Assembly: GCA_036271015.1 (NCBI GenBank) | Contig: DATBBL010000174.1 | Location: forward strand, 1-7,959 | Direction: 5' to 3' | Length of the DNA: 7,959 nt | DNA from: DASUAS01 sp036271015 | Lineage (GTDB): Bacteria; Actinomycetota; Acidimicrobiia; IMCC26256; DASPTH01 | Shown here: in pieces, positions 1 through 5,218 of the stretch | Layout of the letters: the number at the start of each line of letters is the position of its first letter | Position numbering within the stretch: position 1 is the first letter of the stretch | Notes under the pieces: generated by a model | The model's input: only the letters and a program-made list of their open reading frames with translations | What the model was told of the DNA's origin: nothing | The model's database searches: none | Position numbers and translations under genes: made by a program

Positions 1-37
1 AGTGGAGCACCTGGCGGGAAGGAACGCAAGCGGACGC

Positions 38-298
38 CTACCTGAATCGTGGTGGAGGAAGGGTCATCGGCACGCTCTTCTCGTGCACGCCTCGGAATCG
101 CTGCCAGACCGCCTGACGGCTCGTCCCGATGGCGGCGCCGATCTCCTCCCAGGTGTGACCGCTCGCTCGTGCGGCGGGCACCGCCTTCATCTGCACCGCG
201 TCCAGATAGCGCTGGTACCGCGCCGCGAGCTTGATGACCTCCAACGGGTCCGGTGTCGGCTCGGCCAGGAGCCGGTCCCACTCATCCCATGCGCTCAT
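38..298 (-). CDS. small helix-turn-helix DNA-binding protein
   Basis: An 86-residue protein whose middle (about residues 49-69, TWEEIGAAIGTSRQAVWQRF) reads as a helix-turn-helix: a 'sWEEIG..lG.SRqaVwqRF' motif typical of small actinobacterial DNA-binding proteins related to sigma-70 region 4/Xre-like folds. The N-terminal 45 residues are acidic then helical, with aromatic residues in ARYQRYLDAV, and may serve dimerisation. The C-terminal tail is short and Pro/Arg-rich. The ATG at 298-296 is chosen because GGGAG lies 9 nt upstream on the minus strand. The gene is divergent from the response regulator, and a perfect inverted repeat lies 19 bp before its start, so it could regulate itself or the two-component operon; that is inference. 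Its targets and ligand are unknown. Length and frame look intact. Confidence 0.8.
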   Translation of the reverse strand: MSAWDEWDRLLAEPTPDPLEVIKLAARYQRYLDAVQMKAVPAARASGHTWEEIGAAIGTSRQAVWQRFRGVHEKSVPMTLPPPRFR

Positions 299-307
299 GC
301 GCCAATG

Positions 308-312
308 CTCCC
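308..312 (-). promoter_or_regulatory. ribosome binding site of the HTH gene
   Basis: GGGAG on the minus strand, 9 nt before the ATG at 298. It is one of the few clear Shine-Dalgarno sequences in the window and supports this start. Confidence 0.5.
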
Positions 313-316
313 GTGG

Positions 317-336
317 CTGTCAAGGGCGCTTGACAG
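317..336. repeat. perfect inverted repeat, candidate operator
   Basis: CTGTCAAG (317-324) and CTTGACAG (329-336) are exact reverse complements separated by GGCG. The site sits just upstream of the HTH gene and 120 bp before the response regulator. Each arm contains TTGACA reading outward, as a -35 box would, but no TANNNT-like -10 lies 16-19 bp from either copy. A protein-binding operator, perhaps for the adjacent HTH protein, therefore fits better than a promoter pair. The symmetry is seen directly; the binding protein is inferred. Confidence 0.5.
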
Positions 337-388
337 ACTGCGGGGGAAGGCGTTCCGGAGTCTCGGTTTCGGCGCCGCCGCGGCCCCT

Positions 389-410
389 GAATCTGCACCG
401 AATCTCCACA
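389..410 (+). repeat. tandem 11-bp direct repeat, candidate response-regulator binding site
   Basis: GAATCTGCACC (389-399) is followed directly by GAATCTCCACA (400-410); 9 of 11 positions match. OmpR/PhoB-family regulators typically bind as head-to-tail dimers to half-sites repeated every 10-11 bp. The repeat ends 45 bp before the regulator's start codon, a suitable place for autoregulation. Function is inferred from spacing and position only. Confidence 0.4.
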
Positions 411-441
411 GGTCCGGCACGACACCCGCAGACCGGCTCCT

Positions 442-447
442 TATCCT
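442..447 (+). promoter_or_regulatory. possible -10 element of a leaderless promoter for the response regulator
   Basis: TATCCT fits the actinobacterial -10 pattern TANNNT and lies 8 nt before the ATG at 456. There is no Shine-Dalgarno sequence before that ATG, so transcription may start at or very near the start codon. No convincing -35 was found. Confidence 0.35.
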
Positions 448-455
448 CTGGTGAC

Positions 456-1178
456 ATGTCGGCAGCCGCCCCGGCGCTCGCGCGCTCGATCCTGGTCGTG
501 GAGGACGAAGCGTCGATCGCGCAGGCCGTGGCGACACGACTACGGAGCGAGGGGTTCGTGGTGACCATCGCGCCCGACGGCCCGTCCGGGGTCGAGCGGT
601 GCCGGACCCTCCAGCCCGACCTCGTCGTGCTCGACCTCATGCTGCCCGGGATGGACGGCCTCGACGTGTGCCGCGAGATCCAGCGGGACCGACCGGTGCC
701 GGTGCTGATGCTGACCGCGCGCGATTCCGAGACCGACCTGGTCGTCGGGCTGGCCGTGGGCGCCGACGACTACCTCACCAAGCCGTTCAGCAGCCGCGAG
801 CTGGTGGCCCGGGTGCACGCGCTCCTGCGGCGGGTCGAGCGCCGTCCCGGCCGCGACGCCGAGCGCGCCGGCGCGGTGGTCATGGGCGCGGTCACGATCG
901 ACCTCGCCTCGCGACGGGTGCAGCTCGCAGGCGACGCCGTGCACCTCACGCCCACCGAGTTCGACCTGCTCGCCCACCTCGCGCAAGCGCCCGCGCGCGT
1001 CTTCACCCGGGAGCAGCTCCTTGCCGACGTGTGGGGCTACCACGACGGCGCCGGCGCGCGCACGGTCGATTCCCACGTGCGCGCGCTCCGCCGCAAGCTC
1101 GGCAACGACATCGTGCGGACCGTGCACGGCGTCGGGTATGCGGCCGGCGATCCCCCCGACGAGGACGTCGCGTCGTGA
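456..1178 (+). CDS. OmpR/PhoB-family response regulator
   Basis: A 240-residue two-component transcription factor. The receiver domain (about residues 11-125) has the acidic pair E16/D17, the phosphoacceptor D60 in VVLDLMLPGMDG, the switch residue T87 (LMLTARD) and K109 in the TKPF loop. A winged-helix effector domain (about 140-230) follows, with LTPTEFDLLAHLA, the recognition-helix stretch RTVDSHVRALRRKLG and the terminal IVRTVHGVGY hairpin typical of OmpR/PhoB regulators. The ATG at 456 gives normal family length. An in-frame ATG at 231 would add 75 residues unlike any receiver domain and would run antisense through the HTH gene, so it was not used. The stop overlaps the GTG of the histidine kinase, so the two should be translated together. 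A tandem 11-bp repeat upstream may be its own binding site. The signal sensed is unknown. Confidence 0.95.
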   Translation: MSAAAPALARSILVVEDEASIAQAVATRLRSEGFVVTIAPDGPSGVERCRTLQPDLVVLDLMLPGMDGLDVCREIQRDRPVPVLMLTARDSETDLVVGLAVGADDYLTKPFSSRELVARVHALLRRVERRPGRDAERAGAVVMGAVTIDLASRRVQLAGDAVHLTPTEFDLLAHLAQAPARVFTREQLLADVWGYHDGAGARTVDSHVRALRRKLGNDIVRTVHGVGYAAGDPPDEDVAS

Positions 1179-2191
1179 CGCGCCGCGAACGCCTCGCGCA
1201 TCCGCTCGACGACGTCCCCTCCATCAAGCTGAAGCTCGGCTTCGTCATCGCCGCCGCGGTGGCCGTCACGGTCTTCGTGTTCTGGGTGCTCATCAAGATC
1301 GGCGTGTGGCCGTCGGTGAGCGGGATCATCGCCGCGGCGATCGCGATGGCGATGGTGTGGTTCCTCTCGCGGGGCATGACGTCGCCGCTCCGTCAGATGG
1401 CCGCCGCCGCCTCCGAGATGGCGAAGGGCAACTACGACCGGCGCGTCTCGACGTCGTCGCGCGACGAGGTCGGCGAGCTCGCCCGCGCGTTCAACCAGAT
1501 GGCGGCGGAGCTCGCCGAGACCGACCGCGTGCGGCGCGACCTGGTGGCGAACGTGTCGCACGAGCTGCGGACGCCCATCACCGCGCTGCAGGCGGTGCTG
1601 GAGAACCTGGTCGACGGGGTCACCGAGCCCGACCCCGAAACCTTCCGCACGATGCTGGCGCAGGTGGAGCGGTTGGGCCGCCTGGTCAAGCAGCTCCTCG
1701 ACCTCTCGCGGCTCGAGTCGGGCGCGGTGCCCCTCGACCGCACCGAGTTCCGGGTGGAACCGCTGCTCGCCCACGCGGTGCGCGAGCAGCAGCTGCACGC
1801 ACCCGGGATCGAGGTGTCGGTGTCGGTCGACTCGCCCGACCTCACCGCCGACGGTGATCCGGAGCGCGTGCACCAGGTCGTCGCCAACCTCCTCGAGAAC
1901 GCGGTGCGCCACACGCCGCGCGGCGGCACGATCGAGGTGCGCGCCCGCCGCCGCCCCGACGGCGTCACCATCGAAGTGCTCGACGAGGGCCCCGGCATCG
2001 CCGACGCCGACGAGGCACGCATCTTCGAGCGGTTCTACCGGGCCGACGCGGCCCGGGCCTCGCGCGACGGGGGTGCCGGTCTCGGCCTCGCCATCGCGCA
2101 GTGGATCGTCGACCTCCACGGCGGCGACATCCACCCGGAGAAGCGGGAGCCGCACGGCTGCCGCATGGTCGTCACCCTTCCGCACAACTGA
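1175..2191 (+). CDS. membrane sensor histidine kinase
   Basis: A 338-residue kinase, the likely partner of the regulator just upstream. The GTG start overlaps the regulator's stop (GTGA), with AGGA 9 nt before it. Domain order: short cytoplasmic N-terminus, TM1 (about 21-40), a loop of only about 8 residues, TM2 (about 49-65), HAMP linker (about 66-118), HisKA with phosphoacceptor H129 in NVSHELRTPI, then the HATPase domain. The ATPase boxes are complete: N-box around N238/N242 (ANLLENAVRHTP), G1 DEGPGIAD (270-277), F-box FERFY (284-288) and G2 GAGLGLAIAQ (300-309). All catalytic elements look intact. There is no extracytoplasmic sensor domain, so the stimulus is probably read within the membrane, by HAMP or through another protein; that is inference. 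ribB follows after 24 nt. Confidence 0.95.
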   Translation: MTRRERLAHPLDDVPSIKLKLGFVIAAAVAVTVFVFWVLIKIGVWPSVSGIIAAAIAMAMVWFLSRGMTSPLRQMAAAASEMAKGNYDRRVSTSSRDEVGELARAFNQMAAELAETDRVRRDLVANVSHELRTPITALQAVLENLVDGVTEPDPETFRTMLAQVERLGRLVKQLLDLSRLESGAVPLDRTEFRVEPLLAHAVREQQLHAPGIEVSVSVDSPDLTADGDPERVHQVVANLLENAVRHTPRGGTIEVRARRRPDGVTIEVLDEGPGIADADEARIFERFYRADAARASRDGGAGLGLAIAQWIVDLHGGDIHPEKREPHGCRMVVTLPHN

Positions 2192-2202
2192 TCCGACCAC
2201 CC

Positions 2203-2210
2203 AGAGGAGA
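2203..2210 (+). promoter_or_regulatory. ribosome binding site of ribB
   Basis: AGAGGAGA ends 5 nt before the ATG at 2216. It lies within the 24-nt gap after the histidine kinase stop and fixes the ribB start. No room is left for a separate promoter inside the gap. Confidence 0.75.
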
Positions 2211-2215
2211 CACCG

Positions 2216-2863
2216 ATGTCGCTCGCAACCATCGACGAAGCCCTGAAGCGCATCCGGCGCGGCGAGATGGTGCTCGTCGTCGACGACGAAGACCGCGAGA
2301 ACGAGGGCGACCTGACCATGGCGGCCTGCTGGGTGACGCCCGACGCGATCAACTTCATGCTCCGCTGGGCACGCGGCCTGGTGTGCATGCCGTGCGACTC
2401 GGGCCGCCTCGACGAGCTCGACATGTGGCCGATGGTCCCGTCCGACCGCGCCGGCAACGACACCGCCTTCACCGTGTCGATCGACCATGTCACCGCGGGC
2501 AGCGGCATCGGCGCCGGCGACCGCGCCACCACGATCCGCCGGATCCTCGACCCCGGCGCCCGTCCGTCGGACTTCCAGCGGCCCGGGCACGTGTTCCCGC
2601 TCCGCGCCCGGCCCGGCGGCGTGCTCGAGCGTCGGGGCCACACCGAGGCCGCGGTCGACCTCGCCCGCCTGGCCGGGCTCCCGCCGGTCGCCACCATCTG
2701 CGAGGTGCTGTGCGAGGACGGCTCGCCGGCGCGCTTCCCGTTCCTCGAGCGCTTCGCCGAGGACCACCGCATCGCGATGGTGGCGGTCGACCAGGTGGTG
2801 GAGCATCGCCTCGCTCACGACGACACCGCCTCCCACGGCCTGGTGGCGCCGCTCCTCCTGTAA
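2216..2863 (+). CDS. ribB: 3,4-dihydroxy-2-butanone 4-phosphate synthase
   Basis: A 215-residue cytoplasmic enzyme that converts ribulose 5-phosphate to 3,4-dihydroxy-2-butanone 4-phosphate and formate, supplying the four-carbon unit for riboflavin (then FMN and FAD). Family signatures are clear: VVDDEDRENEGDL (residues 21-33), including the E28 metal ligand and the substrate-binding acidic loop; the GHVFPLRARPGGVLERRGHTEA region (124-145), with H142 as the second metal-binding side chain; then AVDLARLAG and ICEVL. Length matches single-domain RibB proteins of about 210-220 residues. There is no GTP cyclohydrolase II domain, whereas many actinobacteria carry a fused RibBA. It follows the two-component genes closely, so expression may be under their operon promoter. 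No FMN riboswitch fits in the 24-nt gap. A GC-rich hairpin follows the stop. Confidence 0.95.
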   Translation: MSLATIDEALKRIRRGEMVLVVDDEDRENEGDLTMAACWVTPDAINFMLRWARGLVCMPCDSGRLDELDMWPMVPSDRAGNDTAFTVSIDHVTAGSGIGAGDRATTIRRILDPGARPSDFQRPGHVFPLRARPGGVLERRGHTEAAVDLARLAGLPPVATICEVLCEDGSPARFPFLERFAEDHRIAMVAVDQVVEHRLAHDDTASHGLVAPLLL

Positions 2864-2869
2864 TCGCCT

Positions 2870-2903
2870 GGGGCCCTCGGGGCCAACGGGGTCCCCGGGC
2901 CCC
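2870..2903 (+). terminator. GC-rich hairpin after ribB, possible terminator
   Basis: GGGGCCC (2870-2876) pairs exactly with GGGCCCC (2897-2903), and the loop can form an extra GGGG/CCCC stem. It starts 7 nt after the ribB stop. No T-tract follows, so it is at most a non-canonical terminator of the kind common in high-GC bacteria. Confidence 0.4.
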
Positions 2904-2929
2904 CTGGCAGGAAGGGGTCGGGCCGCCGA

Positions 2930-2935
2930 TAGAGT
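2930..2935 (+). promoter_or_regulatory. possible -10 element, leaderless start of the lipoprotein hydrolase
   Basis: TAGAGT fits TANNNT and is separated by 8 nt from the GTG at 2944. The only purine-rich stretch (about 2910-2917) is too far upstream to be the RBS for this codon. Confidence 0.4.
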
Positions 2936-2943
2936 CTCGCACC

Positions 2944-3897
2944 GTGCCCGGCTCACGCGTGACGCGTCGCTCGCGGCGGTGGGCGCTCGCCGCGACCCTC
3001 ACGCTGGTGCTGGCCCTGGCCGCCGCCGGGTGCTTTCCGCCGCCGCCACCACCCCCCCAACCGGTGACACCGATGACCGTCGGCGTCACGCATCCCGTCG
3101 GCGTGCTGGCGACGACCTTCGTCGACGGCTCCCGCCCGACCGCGGCGTTCGGCGCGTACCCCGGGTCACCCGAGCGGCAACTGCCGACGACGATCTGGTA
3201 CCCGTCCGACGGCGGCGGTCCGTACCCGCTCGTGATGTTCGCCCACGGCTTCGCGGTGACGCCGGCGTCCTACAGCGCGCTCCTGTCGCGCATCGCCGCC
3301 GCCGGCTACGTGGTCGCGGCGCCGACCTACCCGCTGCTCAGCGGGCAGCCGGCGGGGCCGACCGAAGCCCTGGACTGGGACCAGCTGTACGCCGACACCT
3401 GGTTCGTCACCACGCAGGTGGTCGGGCTCTCGCAGTCGGGCGACGCGACCCTGGGCGGGATGATCGATCCCAACCGCATCGCCGTCGCCGGCCACTCCGA
3501 CGGCGCGGTCATCGCGTACGGGGACGGCTACCAGCCGTATCGGCTCGACGTGCGGGTGCGCGCGGTCGTCGCCTTCGCCGCCGATCTGGGAACGCTCGGC
3601 CGGTACCAGGCCAACGGGCGGCCGATCCTGCACGTGTTGAGCGATCACGACGAGTACAACCCGTACGGCCAGGCAATCGGCTGGGATCGCTCGGTCCTCC
3701 AGCAGCCGAAGGCGTTGCTGTCGTTGTGGAACGCGTCGCACGGACCGCCGTTCATGGATCCGGCCGATCCGCACTTCGACCTCGTGACCCGCGTGACCAT
3801 CGACTTCCTCGACAGCGAGCTCAAGGGCCACCCGGAGACGATGTACTTCGCGGCCCTCGACGTGGCGGAGCACGGCAACCTCGCCGCGCTCGATTGA
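2944..3897 (+). CDS. secreted lipoprotein alpha/beta hydrolase
   Basis: A 317-residue exported serine hydrolase. Residues 1-30 are a lipoprotein signal: basic start (RVTRRSRRW), hydrophobic core, and a lipobox-like AAGC with C30 as the lipidated residue. A Pro-rich spacer (PPPPPPP, 32-38) follows. The rest reads as an alpha/beta hydrolase of the dienelactone hydrolase/chlorophyllase/PAF-acetylhydrolase-like group: TTIWYP strand, oxyanion-hole HGF (101-103), LSRIAAAGYVVAAPTYP, nucleophile elbow G183-H-S185-D-G187, probable acid D234 or D236 (LSDHDEY), and catalytic H266 (NASHG). All triad elements appear present, so it should be active outside the membrane on an ester or amide; the substrate cannot be told. 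The GTG at 2944 is chosen because it precedes the basic part of the signal peptide. The gene stands alone after the ribB hairpin and ends 4 nt from a convergent gene. Confidence 0.88.
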   Translation: MPGSRVTRRSRRWALAATLTLVLALAAAGCFPPPPPPPQPVTPMTVGVTHPVGVLATTFVDGSRPTAAFGAYPGSPERQLPTTIWYPSDGGGPYPLVMFAHGFAVTPASYSALLSRIAAAGYVVAAPTYPLLSGQPAGPTEALDWDQLYADTWFVTTQVVGLSQSGDATLGGMIDPNRIAVAGHSDGAVIAYGDGYQPYRLDVRVRAVVAFAADLGTLGRYQANGRPILHVLSDHDEYNPYGQAIGWDRSVLQQPKALLSLWNASHGPPFMDPADPHFDLVTRVTIDFLDSELKGHPETMYFAALDVAEHGNLAALD

Positions 3898-3901
3898 GGG
3901 T

Positions 3902-4246
3902 TCAGGCGTCGTCGTCCCGTTCCTCGGGTGGCGGCAGGTAGACCACCGCCCGCGACCGCTCGGGATGCTCGGGATCGAGCACGAGGTCGATGTGGTCGAG
4001 CCGCGGCTCCGGCGCCTCGCTCACGATCGCGGGCTCCTCCTTCTCCGGCCGGCCCTCGAGCGCGTCGCGCACGCCGAGCAGGCCGGCCGCGATCACCGAG
4101 CCCGCGGCGCCGCGCCGGAACCGGTCGATCGGGCGTTCCCAGACCTCGCCCGGCTCGGCCGCGTCGGACGCTGCCGCCCCATCGGGCTCGTCGGGCGGCC
4201 TCTGCTCCTCGGGCTCCTGCTCCGCAGGCTCCGCGTCGTCGTTCAC
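3902..4246 (-). CDS. small acidic protein of unknown function
   Basis: A 114-residue protein with an N-terminal third (about 1-35) made mainly of Glu, Asp, Pro and Ala, probably disordered. A more ordered segment, WERPIDRFRRGAAGSVIAAGLLGVRDALEGR (36-66), has a short hydrophobic helix (about 47-59) that could be amphipathic or membrane-associated. The C-terminal part ends in HIDLVLDPEHPERSRAVVYLPPP and an acidic tail. I recognise no domain. The GTG at 4246-4244 is preceded by TAACGT 6 nt upstream rather than an RBS. The gene is divergent from the membrane protein at 4290 across 43 bp and convergent with the hydrolase, ending 4 nt from its stop. The low-complexity start, regular frame and high third-position GC support it being real; no function is proposed. 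Confidence 0.7.
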   Translation of the reverse strand: MNDDAEPAEQEPEEQRPPDEPDGAAASDAAEPGEVWERPIDRFRRGAAGSVIAAGLLGVRDALEGRPEKEEPAIVSEAPEPRLDHIDLVLDPEHPERSRAVVYLPPPEERDDDA

Positions 4247-4252
4247 GGGTCC

Positions 4253-4258
4253 ACGTTA
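4253..4258 (-). promoter_or_regulatory. possible -10 element of the acidic-protein gene
   Basis: TAACGT on the minus strand fits TANNNT and lies 6 nt before the GTG at 4246. This suggests a leaderless transcript; no RBS is visible. Confidence 0.4.
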
Positions 4259-4276
4259 GGACCGCCACGGCGTAGG

Positions 4277-4282
4277 TAGCTT
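4277..4282 (+). promoter_or_regulatory. possible -10 element of the membrane-protein gene
   Basis: TAGCTT fits TANNNT and lies 7 nt before the GTG at 4290. It is back to back with the minus-strand TAACGT, 18 bp apart, inside the 43-bp divergent gap. Confidence 0.4.
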
Positions 4283-4289
4283 CGCCGGG

Positions 4290-4979
4290 GTGGAGGACGA
4301 GCGGCGGACGCGCCGGGACACGATCGTCGTCCTCGTCGTCGCTGCGGTCGTCGGCCTCGTGCTCGTGAGCCTCCGCGACGACCGCCACCCGGCCCCGGCC
4401 CGGGCGGCGGCGCCGGTCGTCGCCGCCGTCGCCCCGACCACCACCAGCGCCGCGGCGGTCACGACCGTCACCACGACCGTCAGCACGACCGTGCCGCCGA
4501 CCACCGCATCGACCACCGATCCCGGCGCACTCCCGCAGACCGACGAGCGCCCGGCGGCGAGCGGTGCGACGTTCACCGCCGGCGTGCAGGGGTTGTGGCA
4601 GGCGGTGCAGCAGGACCGGCCCGAGCTGGCGATGCCGTTCTTCTTCCCGCAGGCCGCGTACCTCCAGGTGAAGGCGATTGCGGATCCGGCCACGGACTAC
4701 CGGCAGCGCCTCATCGCCAACTACGAGCAGGACATCCACACGTTGCACGCGCAGCTCGGCGCCGACGCCGCCGGTGCGCAGTTCGACAGCATCGACGTTC
4801 CCGATTCGCAAGCCGTGCTGGTGCAGCCTGGGGAGGAGTCGAACAAGTTGTCGTACTGGCGGGTCTACGGCACCACGCTGCACTACACCGAGGACGGCCA
4901 GGCGCGCTCGTTCCCGGTGACGTCGCTGATCTCGTGGCGGGGCCAGTGGTACGTGGTGCATCTCGGCCAGATCCGCTGA
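4290..4979 (+). CDS. single-pass membrane protein with Thr-rich stalk and unknown extracytoplasmic domain
   Basis: A 229-residue protein. A short charged N-terminus (EDERRTRRD) precedes one membrane helix (about 11-28). Next comes an Ala/Thr/Val/Pro stalk (about 35-77, with TTVTTTVSTT runs) of the type that spans the cell wall and can be glycosylated. The remaining 140 residues (about 90-229) form a likely folded domain outside the membrane, with GLWQAVQQDRPELAMPFFFP, a helix around YRQRLIANYEQDIHTLH, and a beta-rich end (YWRVYGTTLHY, SFPVTSLISWRGQWYVVHLGQI). Its helix-then-curved-sheet feel recalls NTF2-like folds, but this is weak and I name no family. No cysteines or catalytic motif stand out. 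The GTG at 4290 is the first start before the membrane helix and follows TAGCTT by 7 nt. It is divergent from the acidic protein. Confidence 0.82.
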   Translation: MEDERRTRRDTIVVLVVAAVVGLVLVSLRDDRHPAPARAAAPVVAAVAPTTTSAAAVTTVTTTVSTTVPPTTASTTDPGALPQTDERPAASGATFTAGVQGLWQAVQQDRPELAMPFFFPQAAYLQVKAIADPATDYRQRLIANYEQDIHTLHAQLGADAAGAQFDSIDVPDSQAVLVQPGEESNKLSYWRVYGTTLHYTEDGQARSFPVTSLISWRGQWYVVHLGQIR

Positions 4980-5029
4980 TCTCCGGCCGAACCCCCGGGT
5001 GCGTATCCGGCGGGCCCGTGGCGCCCAGA

Positions 5030-5054
5030 ACGGGAGTTCTCATCGAGTTCCCGT
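5030..5054 (+). terminator. hairpin, possible terminator of the membrane-protein gene
   Basis: ACGGGAGTTC (5030-5039) pairs with GAGTTCCCGT (5045-5054) around a 5-nt TCATC loop: ten pairs, two of them G-U wobbles as a plus-strand transcript. The wobbles would be A-C mismatches in the minus transcript, which favours a rightward RNA function. It starts 50 nt after the stop at 4979. No T-tract follows. Confidence 0.4.
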
Positions 5055-5133
5055 CGGATCCCGGCCGACGTCGCCGCGATGGGCGAACTCATCGCACGTG
5101 TCGCGCAACTGCACGAATGGGGATCTGAGCGCA

Positions 5134-5151
5134 CATCGGCAGAGACCGATG
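5134..5151 (-). terminator. hairpin, possible terminator of the secreted four-Cys gene
   Basis: CATCGG (5134-5139) and CCGATG (5146-5151) are perfect inverted arms with a 6-nt loop, about 67 nt downstream of the leftward gene's stop. No T-tract is present. Confidence 0.25.
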
Positions 5152-5218
5152 CCCGTGAGGGCTCGGCTGGCAACGCGTCCCGGAATGCTCGGGTCGCGAG
5201 GTACGGCGGTCTCTGGCG

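Larger units (their letters stand above)
4980..5218. other. intergenic region between convergent genes
   Basis: This 239-bp stretch separates the ends of the membrane-protein gene and the four-Cys secreted-protein gene. It contains two hairpins (5030-5054 and 5134-5151) and no ORF with both a credible start and the codon bias of its neighbours. Nothing else was recognised. Confidence 0.6.

Noticed and set aside
318..335. Two outward TTGACA boxes as divergent promoters
   Set aside because: At 16-19 bp from each box there is no acceptable -10 hexamer, and the leftward one would place the -10 on the start codon.
2..454. Rightward 150-codon open frame at the left edge
   Set aside because: It runs antisense through the HTH gene, its translation is Arg/Pro/Leu-rich with no recognisable motif, and it has no RBS.
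231..455. Upstream in-frame extension of the response regulator
   Set aside because: It adds 75 residues unlike any receiver domain and overlaps the HTH gene and the regulatory region. ATG 456 gives the normal OmpR-family length.
540..1127. Leftward 195-codon open frame inside the response regulator
   Set aside because: It is a mirror frame of a high-GC gene: His/Val/Gly-rich, no domain, no RBS.
1037..2956. Leftward 639-codon open frame antisense to the kinase and ribB
   Set aside because: Such long antisense frames are usual opposite high-GC genes. The translation is low-complexity Arg/Val/Asp/His, while the plus strand encodes clear families.
3645..4961. Leftward 438-codon open frame across several genes
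   Set aside because: It spans the end of the hydrolase, the acidic gene and the membrane gene in a different frame. Composition is Arg/Gly/Ala-rich without motifs.
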